Assembly (NCBI GenBank): GCA_907163375.1
Contig: CAJQUW010010482.1
Span: 62,001-126,000, forward strand
DNA from: Prostheceraeus crozeri
Lineage: Eukaryota > Platyhelminthes > Polycladida > Euryleptidae
DNA: 64,000 nt
Direction: 5' to 3'
Part shown: positions 55,061 to 64,000 of the stretch, piece by piece
Position numbering within the stretch: position 1 is the first letter of the stretch
How the letters are laid out: every line of letters begins with the position of its first letter
Made by a program: the position numbers and the translations under genes
Notes under the pieces: model-generated
Seen by the model: only the letters and a program-made list of their open reading frames with translations
Told to the model about the DNA's origin: nothing
Databases searched by the model: none

Positions 55061-55857
55061 CATAGAAGTAGATATGGCTTTCTATGGTTAGTCCGGGAGC
55101 TAGCGTGAAGTTATGCAGGGAACGAGGTAGTACATAAAACTTTCACACAGCATAGTACACCTCTAACCTACTACAAAACTTCGCGTCTGCCGGATCAGAT
55201 CATTTGCTTTTCAGAAATAGAGAGGATAACACAATCCTATGTATTTCCAGTTGTAAAATTGTGACATTTAAGGTGTTGACTCCATTTTTTCGAATTTTTG
55301 CTCATAAAAGTTACACAAATTGGTATTTTGTTGAACTGGTTATTATAGAAATCATCTACAGATCATGATCTTTCAAATGAGTTATCATTCATTGACAGAG
55401 GATGAAGTAAAGTGTACAAACAGACACTTTTCGTTGGTGTAACTGCAAATTTTAACATAGAAATTTCAGGAAAATTGTTGATATACTTTAACGAAAAGTG
55501 TCTGTTTGTACACTTTACTTCATCCTCTGTCACTGAATGATAACTCATTTTAAAGATCATGATCTGTGGATGATTTCTATAATAACCAGTTCAACAAAAT
55601 ACCAATTTGTGTAACTTTTATGAGCAAAAATTCGAAAAAATGGAGTCAACACCTTAAATGTCACAATTTTACCACTGGAAATACATAGGATTGTGTTATT
55701 CTCTCTATTTCTGAAAAGCAAATGATCTGATCCGGCAGACGCGAAGTTTTGCAGTAGGTTAGGTGTACTATGTATGCTATGTGAAAGTTTTATGTACTAC
55801 CTCGTTCCCTGCACAACTTCACGCTAGCTCCCGGACTAGGTATTGTTAATTTCTATG
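55061..55857. mobile_element. hAT-type element, copy C (797 bp), mostly occupied by a large palindrome
   Basis: It starts CATAGAAGTAGAT like copy A and ends TATTGTTAATTTCTATG like copies A and B. A perfect 8-bp duplication, AATGTTTC, lies at 55053-55060 and 55858-55865. Only about 30 bp of the left end and 20 bp of the right end match the 256-bp family; the rest is the palindrome at 55091-55836. Confidence 0.88.
55091..55836. repeat. 746-bp near-perfect palindrome (arms ~345 bp, loop ~54 bp) with TA on both sides
   Basis: The arms are 55091-55435 and 55490-55836; the loop is 55436-55489. The ends read GTCCGGGAGCTAGCGTGAAG and its inverse, each with TA outside. The arms differ at only a small number of positions over the whole length, with small gaps. 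It resembles a foldback MITE of a TA-targeting family that landed inside hAT copy C. A transcript would form a very long hairpin. Confidence 0.9.
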
Positions 55858-56112
55858 AATGTTTCTGATATTAAAAATTTGTCTATGGATTTCAATGGCT
55901 TGATTATCATACCTTTTGACATTGCATTATGGCAATATAAATCATCAATACCATAGAAAGTCTACTTACATGACTGTGGATTACACATGATTACTAGCAG
56001 TCTTTGCTTTGACATTTTATAACTTTTAAAATGTCTATGTGTAAGATGAAATCATAGTCGCTAAATAATTTATAGGAAGCTATGTATAATTATCATTGCC
56101 AGATCATAGACC

Positions 56113-56205
56113 TCCAGTGGTATTGGAAATTTGATAAATTGCCTTAGCGATCAGTCCAGGTGATAGTACTCTAGCTGTCCATGTCTATATCTACACATTA
56201 CGAAA
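56113..56205. repeat. Dispersed repeat end (inverted partner at 40540-40612)
   Basis: TAGACCTCCAGTGGTATTG, GCGATCAGTCCA and TCTAGCTGTCCATG occur here in order. The same words occur in the same order on the opposite strand at 40612-40540, with different spacing. Probably the ends of two old copies of one element; family unknown. Confidence 0.5.
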
Positions 56206-56794
56206 TCTCACTTAATAATAAAACAATTGAGAACACAGAAGTATTATCAAACTCTTAACTATTTTATTAATTCGTATTATATGTATTTTTTTAAAACAGA
56301 TCGAAATCTTCCCTTAGGTTGCACAAAGAATTTCTGATTTAGGTGTCATAGATAATCCAAGTGTGACATTGGAGCAATTTAACTCAATGAGATCTTTCAC
56401 ACGGGCCTTATAGGACACTTATAGGAAGCGGTTCACGGTCGTCAATTTCATTAGTAGGCCTACTTATACGCACTACTAATGACGCAAAATTATCCACATC
56501 AACAGCGCATTTCACATTTTTGAGAGTAATGAAATGTTTGTCTCTTTCTATTTGTTTTTTCATATACTTTGGCAAGTGCATACAAAACGGCATATCTGCT
56601 AAAGAAAACATATGATGACACAAGATTTAAAAATGAAAATCATGGTGTTAAAAAATGCACAAGTATTTCTTTGAAATCAAGAAAATTAAACAAGATCTAA
56701 TTAATGACCAAGCAAATACTTGTGATGATTAAATAGCAAAATCAAATGAGCAAAACCATTCAAATTCTAGAAAACTAATTTTAATGAGCAAATA

Positions 56795-57660
56795 CAGGGT
56801 GTCCAGTTATGGACACTGGATTTAATTCAATAGACATATATATCCACAATGCTACTGATATGCTATTGATTTGTTGCCTAGAATATCTGCATAGGTATGT
56901 AACTTCATTTTGCATTGTCGGTTTACAAGGAAATTAATTGAAATGCGCAAAAAGGATCAAATATGTTTGATATTGCATTCACAAGACAATTTTTCATCCA
57001 CAGTCTGTATATTCACTTATGAAAAACACCATCCTTTAAATGACCACATCTGCAGTCACCATACTCTTATTCTGAGAAGGAAATTTTCAATCACTCTTTC
57101 ACACAAGTTTGACGTGATTCCACCAATTACACCTCGGGTATCGTGCTTTAATTGAGCAACCCTGTTGGTTCTTTATATGCCCGCGATTTTACATAGCTCA
57201 GATAGAAATCATCATGAAAATCATATGGGGACAAAACACATGATCCTGGTGGCCATCCATCGGTGATAACCATTGCTGGAGAAAAGGCGATCAGGAAATT
57301 ATTCTCTGAAGAACTGTGTGGTTTCTCGTGCAGTATGTTTAGTTGCACCATCTTGTTGTAACCATAAGTCTTGTTCATCTAAGGTTTCGAGTTGAGGCAA
57401 AGAAAGTCATTTATCATCCTTGGATGACAATCGCCATTTACCTTTACAACTCCATTTTCATTTTCAAAAAATATGGTCTAATCACTCCACCACACCATAC
57501 CGCACATTTTTCGGGTTGCAATGGCTTCTTATGTAGGGTAATCGATCCTCACTTGAGGATCGTGTGTGGCCCATATTCGAAAATTTTGTTTCTCTACGGA
57601 ATCGTCGAGATGAAAATGGGTCTCGTAGTGATGGGAAAAAGACCGTTCCAGGACAAGCCA
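56795..57660 (-). pseudogene. Decayed mariner-like transposase (many breaks)
   Basis: Minus-strand words in the order of the mariner/IS630 transposases of arthropod-type elements: KQNFRIWATHDPQVR-like, then a TIFFENENGVVKVNGD stretch, SENNFLIAFSPAMVITDG, WPPGSCVLSPYDFHDDF (family form PPRSPDLxPCDFF) and YVKSRAYKEP. They fall in several frames with stops, so the copy is old. CAGGGTGTCCAGTTATGGAC at 56795 is a plausible terminal repeat; the other end was not found and may be lost in the tandem repeats that start at about 57.64 kb. Confidence 0.6.
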
Positions 57661-58235
57661 TTTTCTCAATTTTTTTGCACCTTTAAAAACGACTAAATTT
57701 ATCAATTTAGATCATTATTTCAGGTTTTAAGACCTAAATTCATAAATTTAGGCGTTCCAGGACAGGCCAAAATTCTCAAATTTTGTGTCCTTTTAAAAAC
57801 GACTAAATTCATGAATTTTGGTCATTTTTTCAGGTTTTAAGACCTAAATTTATAAATTCAGTCCATTTTTAAAATGACACAAAATTCTCAAATTTTTGCA
57901 CTTTCTAAAAACGACTAAATTTAAGAAATTTTATTAATTTAATTTTAATTAATTTTAAAAAATTTTAATTTTTTTAAAAAGCCGAATTTTTCAAATTTTT
58001 CAAAATCTCAAATTTTAGAATTAAAATTTTTACTCTTAAAATCATGACCGCTCCAGAACACCGAAATATCTTAAAAGTTACGAATCTCAAATTTTAGAAT
58101 TACAATTTTTACTCTTAAAATCATGACCGTTCCAGGACACCGAAAAATCTTAAAAGTTAAGAATCTCAAAATTTGAGAATTACAATTTTTACCTTGAAAA
58201 TTATGACCGTTCCAGGACACAACATCAAAAAATGG
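57640..58235. repeat. Diverged tandem repeats, two unit types (about 109 bp and 79-80 bp)
   Basis: GTTCCAGGAC recurs at 57645 and 57754 with ACGACTAAATTCATGAATTT and GTTTTAAGACCTAAATT words (period ~109). Then GACCGTTCCAGGACAC-type words recur at 58046, 58125 and 58205 (period 79-80). Both unit types share GTTCCAGGACA, so one probably arose from the other. Strongly AT-rich. Confidence 0.8.
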
Positions 58236-58484
58236 TATTTTTATAAACGTCTAGATTCATGAGTTTAGGTCTTAAAACCTGAATTTTATCCATTTTTCAG
58301 GTTTTTAAAATATGAGATAACTAAACTTATTTGTCTAAACTTACGTGTCTAAAAATATTTCTTTAAAAATGGAAGAAACAAAAGTGGAAGAAACCTCGAC
58401 GGCAACGGCGATGACGAAAATGGAAGGAACAACAAGAATATATCCTTCGTTATCTCAATTAAACTTTTACGGAGCAGCGTGACT

Positions 58485-58487
<3 letters not shown>

Positions 58488-58524
<37 letters not shown>
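58488..58524. repeat. (CT)n microsatellite
   Basis: An uninterrupted run of TC dinucleotides of about 36 bases. Confidence 0.95.
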
Positions 58525-58527
<3 letters not shown>

Positions 58528-58621
58528 CCTGTCTGTTACAGGAATATTGTATTCACAATGACATGCATTCTTTAAAACAATTGCTTGTCTTCAATGAGAA
58601 TAATTCCCGTATGCTTTTAAT

Positions 58622-58812
58622 AGAATGACCTTGAACGCTAATAGAATGACCTTGAACGCTAATGGAAATTTACACCAAAATGGTTCTGGTAGCCGGAAAA
58701 TGTGTCAGAAAATGTGTCAGAAAGTTTGTCGACATGGCTGTCAATAAAAGTGCCGACATGGTTGTCGATAAAAGCGCCGACATAGTTGTCGATAAAAGTG
58801 CCGACATGGTTC
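58622..58812. repeat. Short tandem repeats: 22-bp x2 and 30-bp x~2.7
   Basis: AATAGAATGACCTTGAACGC occurs twice at about 58620-58663. From 58729 to 58812 a 30-bp unit (GTCGACATGG...AAAAGTGCC) repeats almost three times and keeps both strands open, giving a 10-residue periodic peptide (VDKSADMV). No sign of a real gene. Confidence 0.8.
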
Positions 58813-59065
58813 GAGAGTCGGTGTATTTTTCCATTCAAAATAATGTCGCATGAATGATTGTTATGGAAATTAAAATGAAGAGAAATGCTCATTCATTTCT
58901 CTTCTCTCTCATATGTCTATTGTGTTTAGATTGTATTTGTTCTCATAGTGTGAATGAGATTTCACAACCCGCATTATGCGCTATTGTCTGTGATTTGCTT
59001 CACCCGTATCAGCTGTCACAATTTTAACAGCTGCTACACACCAATTCTTTTGAGAAATTTCTGAA

Positions 59066-59550
59066 ATGGATTTTATTTCATTTAAAATGAGTAACATTAG
59101 AGACTTCCTAAAAATATACGGCAAACAAACCACGTCAAATTTCGATTTAAATGAGATTGCTAATCAATTGGGAATAAAGAATTTTCACCTATTGATGAGG
59201 GTTGAAATACTATTGATAAAAGATGTGCGAAGCACTAACTCTGCTAATAAACCGATTACTTACAATTTCACTTTTTTAATTTAGATTCAATTAAATTATT
59301 TCAAAATCGAATTAGTAGTAAGGAAAGTCATCATTATGGGACAGTTTTAAATCAATACCCCCCTTCTGACTTCTAGGGGTCCCTATAATAATTTTTTTTA
59401 TTATAAAATCAGCAACATAAATGAGTTTTTAAAATTATATGGAACGCAAACAACTACAAATTTTGATCTAAAGAATATTGCTTATCAATTGAAAATAAAG
59501 AATTTTCACATATTGATGAGAAACGAATTACAATTCCTAAAAAATAAGCC
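59066..59550 (+). repeat. Partial tandem duplication of the protease 5' region
   Basis: NIRDFLKIYGKQTTSNFDLN and QLGIKNFHLLMR (59.09-59.22 kb) are repeated as NINEFLKLYGTQTT and QLKIKNFHILMR (59.41-59.53 kb). The offset is about 315 bases and the copies have diverged moderately. Confidence 0.75.
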
Positions 59551-59911
59551 ATCAGGAACCTTCAGTTCCCAGAACAAAGTTCCAACTATAAATTTCATAA
59601 CAAATCTTCATACGTCAGATGAAAAAGGAGTACATTGGTCAGCGGGACAAAGAAATATAAACGGAGATAATTATTATTTTGACCACCCGGAGGCTGAGAA
59701 CTATTGGTTCGACTCTTATGGATTGCCTCCAACAAATGAAGTCAAAGAATTACTTGGAAATGGAACTTATAATACATTTGAAATTGAAAAACCAGGAACT
59801 ACTTATTGTGGTCAATTATGTTTTTATGCTTTATTTCAATTACAAGAAGGAGTACCATTTCTAGATATTATGTTAGAATTGAACAAGGGAATTTCATTCC
59901 CGATACGTTAG
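59405..59911 (+). pseudogene. Polinton B: adenain-like cysteine protease
   Basis: It contains the region around the catalytic His (DEKGVHWSAG), the WFDSYGLPPTNEVKELLG box and the catalytic Cys region TTYCGQLCFYALFQLQEGV, which is the order of adenovirus and Polinton maturation proteases. The protease trims capsid proteins during virion assembly. The second part of the frame is long and clean. The gene runs in the opposite direction to the integrase, and the two meet tail to tail with about 20 bases between them. Treated as a fossil. Confidence 0.8.
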
Positions 59912-59929
59912 TTCCAATAATAATGATAA

Positions 59930-61319
59930 TTAAAAATCGCTTCGTTGTAATTCATTTTGATAAAATCGGCCTCTGATATCTTCATCATCTAAAAAAATGA
60001 TTTCGTAAGTAATCGGATAAGTTTGATTTATTTTACAAAATTCAAATATTTCTTTAGTCGAATAGCCAACGAAGCCTTTTTCAAATTTATTCTTATACTT
60101 AAATATTCTAACTCTATCTCCAATTTTAAATTTCGGCTTAAGTTTCTGCAAATTCGGATTACTCTCATTCGAATAATTATTTTCGAATATTTTTTTTCGT
60201 ATCAAATCAGGGTCGTCAGAAGCATTTTTTGGAGTCTCTTCAATACCTGAATGAACTTTATTATTGTACTGCTCTACAATTCCTGGTAATATCTTCAACC
60301 ATTTCTGATTTTTTTGTTCTGAAATTTCTTGAATAATTTATTTTTTAACGTCTTATTGAATCGTTCTTTTACTACTGCCTTTCCAGCATTTTCAGTTGAA
60401 TAAACTAAATCAGATAGTGGCTGAACATTTCTGTTATAAAACTCCGATCCTTTATCAACAAACAATTTTTTGGCTTTCTGTTAGTTTCTTTAAAGATTTC
60501 TTCAAACGCATATTTAACTGACAGACCACTTTTGTTTTTTAAAGGCTTTACCCAAGCGTATCGTGTATATAAATCTATAACGGTCAATGCGTATTTGTAG
60601 TCCCTTTCATTCGGCATATGAATAAGATCAGCACTCCAAATATCATCTTTATTAAATACTTTTGCTTTCAATAAATATTTAGACCTTCTGTATTCTTTAT
60701 GAATTTCGGACGCGTAGGTTCGAGCGTTGCTCTCAGACAGCTTTGCCGTCGTTTCAGAGTTATGAGTTTTGTCTAAACCCTGACCGAATAATATTTTAGC
60801 TTGTAAAGCTTTCTTAACAAACATTCTTTCAATTTTTTCTCTAAATGTAGCATTTGGAATACTATCTAATTCTTGAATCATCTTCTTATCAGCTGTATGA
60901 CGAGATTTTAGGTCATGATTTCGATAAGCTAAATCATGTCTGAAAGCTGCGTCATCTACTCTATTTATTGGTTCTTCACCTGGTTTCGGATTATTATTCT
61001 CATCTAGTCTTATATCTAATCGAGTTTCTGGACCGGTATATGAATGACCAGGAAGATGTTTTTCTTTTGAATATTTACTCCAAATAAATCCAGGAAAGAT
61101 TTCTAATGCTTTATGTATGTCACCTCCGGTGTGCAGCCGATCGGTGTGCTGACAATTTAGGGGTTTATGTACTTTTAAGAGACAATTCAATAAATCTAAA
61201 TTAGAAATTTTTAGTTTAATTAAATTTTCGGAATTTGTAGAATTTGCGGAATTCATTTTTAAAGATAAAAATATTTTTAAAGATAAAAATAAAATAATTG
61301 TTTTACCTAATCGAACCAA
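59930..61319 (-). pseudogene. Polinton B: PLA2-like domain fused to retroviral-type integrase (broken)
   Basis: Minus strand. The upstream frame starts with a parvovirus-VP1-like phospholipase A2 region (LPGHSYTGPETRLD, then RVDDAAFRHDLAYRNHD with the His-Asp pair, and KKMIQELDSIPNATFREKIE). It passes through LFGQGLDKTHNSETTAKLSE into the integrase core (KDDIWSADLIHMPNERDYKY, VIDLYTRYAWVKPLKNKSG). A further frame at 59930-60298 holds the integrase C-terminal region with a chromodomain-like end (KFKIGDRVRIFKYKNKFEKG). The integrase inserts the element; the PLA2 domain in virions helps membrane escape. About two breaks. Confidence 0.82.
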
Positions 61320-61567
61320 AGGTCCTGAGGTTATTACCGAATCATACTAGGACATAGATATATTCCAGAACCATCTTTTGTTTCTTCAATTTCAATTAAA
61401 TCATCAACATTGTGGAGAATATTTTTAAGAACTCGTTTTCCTTCATCAACTAAATTTAATTTACTAATAAAATTATCTACTCTTCCCTCACCCCTAGCAA
61501 CTTTCTCTAACTCTCTATTAGGACGTTTTTGTTCTTCTAATTCTGCCTTCTCTGATTTATTTTTATT

Positions 61568-61816
61568 TTATGCTTGGACAATGCCAGCTGTCCCACCTGC
61601 AACACTTCCTGCTGCTGCTATACCTCCTATTATTAGTGGAATTAATTGGAGAATTCCACCATTCTTTTCTTCTTGTAATTGAATATTCTCTATCATTGGT
61701 TTACTTATGTAATATTTCTTTTTGTCAATCGTAATAGTTTTAGGGGTATTTTTGTCAACAATATTACGTAATTTTAATTCACCAGCTTTATTATTATTAC
61801 TTTTCGCTTCCGACAT
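61568..61816 (-). CDS. Polinton B: small hydrophobic, glycine/alanine-rich virion-type protein
   Basis: 82 residues: a polar N-terminal half (KKYYISKPMIENIQLQEEKN), then a hydrophobic Gly/Ala segment (LIPLIIGGIAAAGSVAGG). Small proteins of this form lie between integrase and capsid genes in Polintons and adintoviruses and are thought to be minor virion or membrane-active components. The role is inferred from that likeness and from position. Confidence 0.55.
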   Translation of the reverse strand: MSEAKSNNNKAGELKLRNIVDKNTPKTITIDKKKYYISKPMIENIQLQEEKNGGILQLIPLIIGGIAAAGSVAGGTAGIVQA

Positions 61817-62034
61817 TTTTAATAAAAAAATTTTAAGTTAGGAAAAAATTTTAATCCAAGAATTTTTTTAATCTATTCTAGCTATGAATAAATTTTAAGT
61901 TAGGAATTTTAAATCTATTCTAGTTACGAAAAATGTTTAATCAATTCTAGTTACAAAAAAAAATTATTACTAATTACTAAAAAAACTTTAAGTTATCAAA
62001 AATTTTAATTGACCTATAGAACTTTGTTCAGAGG

Positions 62035-63434
62035 CTCCAGCCGATCCTAGCCATCTTTCCATTAAGAATTTCAATAGAATATTTTACATCTTCTATCAAT
62101 AAACCATAAGCCATCAATGAAGTTCTGGAATCTTTTTTTTCAATATTGATTGTTACATCGCAACCATTTTTAATAATATCTTCAGATTGTGCACTTAAAT
62201 CGAAACAGAAAACAGGATATAAATGTCTCCAATCTCCAGGAGTTAATTGTGGTTCAACTCCTAATTCTATTCAAAGATTTCGATAAGCATCATATCCTTC
62301 CATAAATTGATTATTGGTATCATCGAATCTTAATGGATCAATTGGATATCGGGTTTGATTTAATTGAAACTTGTAAACTTCGAATTGTATTAATATGAAA
62401 AAGATTGTTGTTCTTATCAAAACTTGGAGAATTATTTCTTTGAAATGTTAGTAATAAATATCATGGAGTATTCGCAGTTCTAGTAAAATGCCAGTTAAAT
62501 CTTTGTTCGGAAAAAGTTACTGAACTAGCAGTTCTCTTTAGAAAATTTACTGGAATTGGTTTGTTAGTGTTTAATCTATTTGCAATATCTAATTCGACCT
62601 CTAAGCTAGGAGTAATGTGATTAATCCACCATTCAAGTCTATCAATTTTTAGATATGCTTTTTTTCAGTCTTACCATAAAATATTAATTCATTATTTGCT
62701 GTACGATGAATTATTAATTTAAATTTTAATTGACATGATATTTTATCATAATCTAATTATCCGAATAATGGAGACAATGACCAATTAACTGTCTGTTTAC
62801 TTTTCTTGTTAAATTCACGTCTTTCTTTATATGCACTATTGTTTGTTTTATTTAAATGTTTTGCAATATTTTCTACATCTTACGCAATTCCTGCTGCATC
62901 TGTTCCAGCGTGAGTTAAATCATCAACAATTATGCCATCATTAGTATCAGGAAACCAACCTTCGATTTCATACTTTTTATTATTTTCACCAATTGTTACA
63001 AATCTAAGCATTGTATCAATTACACCTGGAGAATCACTTATTGTTTCTATATTTTGAGTTGCAACATCTAAACGCATTTGTGTAAATAATTTTGGAAAAT
63101 GATTATTCTCTAATGCAATATTATCGGTTTCTGGTAATGGTGTTGTAAAATTGGCATCACTATATAAAGAATACTCACAGTGTAAAAATGAATCAGGTAG
63201 ATATATATAACTTTGTTGATTATCAACTTCAAAAATTAAATCTCCTCTAGTATTTGCTCTACTAGAAGATCCGGGATTCATAGCAATTCTTATATAGTCA
63301 TTCTTTTTTTCATTGTAACTGACGAACGGAGGATCGTCTAATCTAAATTTATTTTCGATAAGCGAAGACATTTTTATAAAAAATAATTTGACTTTTTGTT
63401 TTTTGTGACCCCCAAAAAAAATTTTACTAAACAA
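62035..63434 (-). pseudogene. Polinton B: major capsid protein remains (double jelly-roll type)
   Basis: The N-terminal frame reads SSLIENKFRLDDPPFVSYNE, then RGDLIFEVDNQQSYIYLPDS and LRFVTIGENNKKYEIEGWFP. This is the Polinton capsid protein family (also deposited from many animal genomes as transposon-derived F54H12.2-like proteins). The C-terminal two thirds lie at about 62.04-62.88 kb in several frames (DPLRFDDTNNQF-like and capsid-type strands). Broken at several points. Confidence 0.7.
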
Positions 63435-63570
63435 ATTTTACTAAAATATAATTTTAGAATTTTGGTAGACCATTACCTCTTATTTCTTCAATTGAACGAA
63501 CCGTAGGTTCTATGGCTACGCCTGATTTCTTCTCCTGTTTACTATCAGACGGAGCTTCGCTCCTCAAGGT

Positions 63571-63966
63571 TTAACCCCCCACAGCTATGTTAGCAATTTT
63601 GTTTTTTGTATCCTCTGAAAGTTTTTTTAATTTTTTTAGTTCTTCAGAATCATTCCTAAGTTTACGAATAGCTTCTAGTTGTTTTAATTCGTTTTGTGAC
63701 TTAACAGCATTTGATATTGCACTAGCTGTACTACCTATAGCAGCTGCTCCTTTTGCAGCAGATGTAATCAAATCTTTATTATTTTTAATTAAGTTAACGA
63801 TACTTCCTATACCAGAAAAGATGCCAGGTCCGCTGTTTACACTAGCTCCTTCTTTTTGAACTGTTTCTACATTGTTATAATGGTAAACAGATTTCATGGA
63901 TGGTTCATGTGCTATTTTTTGATTTGAAGCATAATGCTTAAGATTGTGTTTATAAATTATAGGCAT
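63571..63966 (-). CDS. Polinton B: small Ala-rich protein upstream of the capsid gene
   Basis: 131 residues beginning MPIIYKHNLKHYASNQKIAH. It has a Gly/Ala-rich middle (GPGIFSGIGSIVNLI, SAAKGAAAIGSTASAISNAV) and a coiled-coil end (LKQLEAIRKLRNDSEELKKL). A candidate minor capsid or core protein by position and composition. I know no named family for it. The frame is open throughout. Confidence 0.45.
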   Translation of the reverse strand: MPIIYKHNLKHYASNQKIAHEPSMKSVYHYNNVETVQKEGASVNSGPGIFSGIGSIVNLIKNNKDLITSAAKGAAAIGSTASAISNAVKSQNELKQLEAIRKLRNDSEELKKLKKLSEDTKNKIANIAVGG

Positions 63967-64000
63967 TTTTTAGGAATAAATTTGACTTTTGGAAAAAATA

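Larger units (their letters stand above)
59066..64000. mobile_element. Polinton/Maverick fossil B (continues past the window end)
   Basis: AT-rich block with an adenovirus-type protease on the plus strand, and PLA2-like/integrase, hydrophobic protein, capsid protein and a small Ala-rich protein on the minus strand. Individual genes keep long frames but several are broken; I estimate about six to ten breaks in the visible part, so it is younger than fossil A. No polymerase or ATPase is in view; they may lie beyond base 64000. Confidence 0.85.

Noticed and set aside
55363-55560. Minus-strand frame in the palindrome
   Set aside because: It is the symmetric text of the two palindrome arms, not a gene.
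40540-56205. One giant element bounded by the inverted repeats at 40.54-40.61 and 56.11-56.20 kb
   Set aside because: The two ends point outwards, not inwards, so they are ends of two separate copies and do not bound the interval.
58659-58892. 10-residue periodic proteins on both strands
   Set aside because: Both frames are produced by the 30-bp tandem repeat, whose length is a multiple of three.

Overview
This is a gene-poor, repeat-dense piece of an animal genome, probably an aquatic invertebrate. That placing rests on the mixture of families: Penelope-like retroelements with a GIY-YIG domain, Polinton (Maverick) fossils, CACTA, piggyBac, pogo, Tc1/mariner and hAT DNA elements, a CR1/L2-type LINE, and one spliced exon of a fucolectin-type lectin domain. 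I cannot name the species from the sequence. The DNA is AT-rich throughout and most so in the two Polinton fossils. No rRNA, tRNA or CRISPR array was seen.

Layout. 1-2.05 kb: 3' end of a Penelope-like element. 2.05-3.29 kb (-): retroelement ORF1 with PHD finger, coiled coil and zinc knuckle. About 3.68-16.75 kb: heavily decayed Polinton A (capsid-related remains, packaging ATPase, family-B DNA polymerase). It is invaded by a 193-bp MITE and by a segment holding a 2.6-kb pogo element with a PHD-like transposase. 17.47-18.69 kb: Tc1/IS630-like transposase. 20.2-23.7 kb: small element, LINE 5' fragment (-), Tc1 element with a fully open transposase frame, and a hAT MITE. 25.2-25.66 kb: the only convincing host exon, a fucolectin/F5-8C-like domain with symmetric 1-1 splice phases. 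25.87-30.90 kb: an element with CACTG termini holding an almost complete LINE. 31.8-33.75 kb (-): second Penelope copy. 34.37-37.16 kb: piggyBac element. 38.0-40.9 kb: foldback element, internally deleted piggyBac, Tigger-like remains, second hAT MITE. 41.80-54.34 kb: a 12.5-kb CACTA element whose two CACTAGTCG ends, transposase and second ORF can all be seen; it sits inside a decayed THAP-domain gene. 55.06-55.86 kb: third hAT-type copy, filled with a 746-bp near-perfect palindrome. 56.8-57.7 kb (-): decayed mariner transposase. 57.6-58.85 kb: tandem and simple repeats. 59.07-63.97 kb: Polinton B (adenain-like protease, PLA2-like domain joined to integrase, hydrophobic virion-type protein, capsid protein, small alanine-rich protein), which runs off the window end.

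How it works together. The window is a nest of insertions rather than a gene neighbourhood. Nesting order can be read directly in several places: pogo and MITE in Polinton A, LINE in the CACTG element, palindrome in the hAT copy, CACTA in the THAP gene. The most informative structures are element ends with target-site duplications: 8 bp for three hAT copies, TTAG for piggyBac, TA for pogo and Tc1. Nothing here is an obviously new cellular system. The best candidates for something undescribed are the large CACTA element with its spliced second ORF, the hAT-palindrome composite, the palindrome-based piggyBac ends, and a repeated structured motif with compensatory stem changes that occurs 3' of a Penelope ORF and again inside Polinton A.
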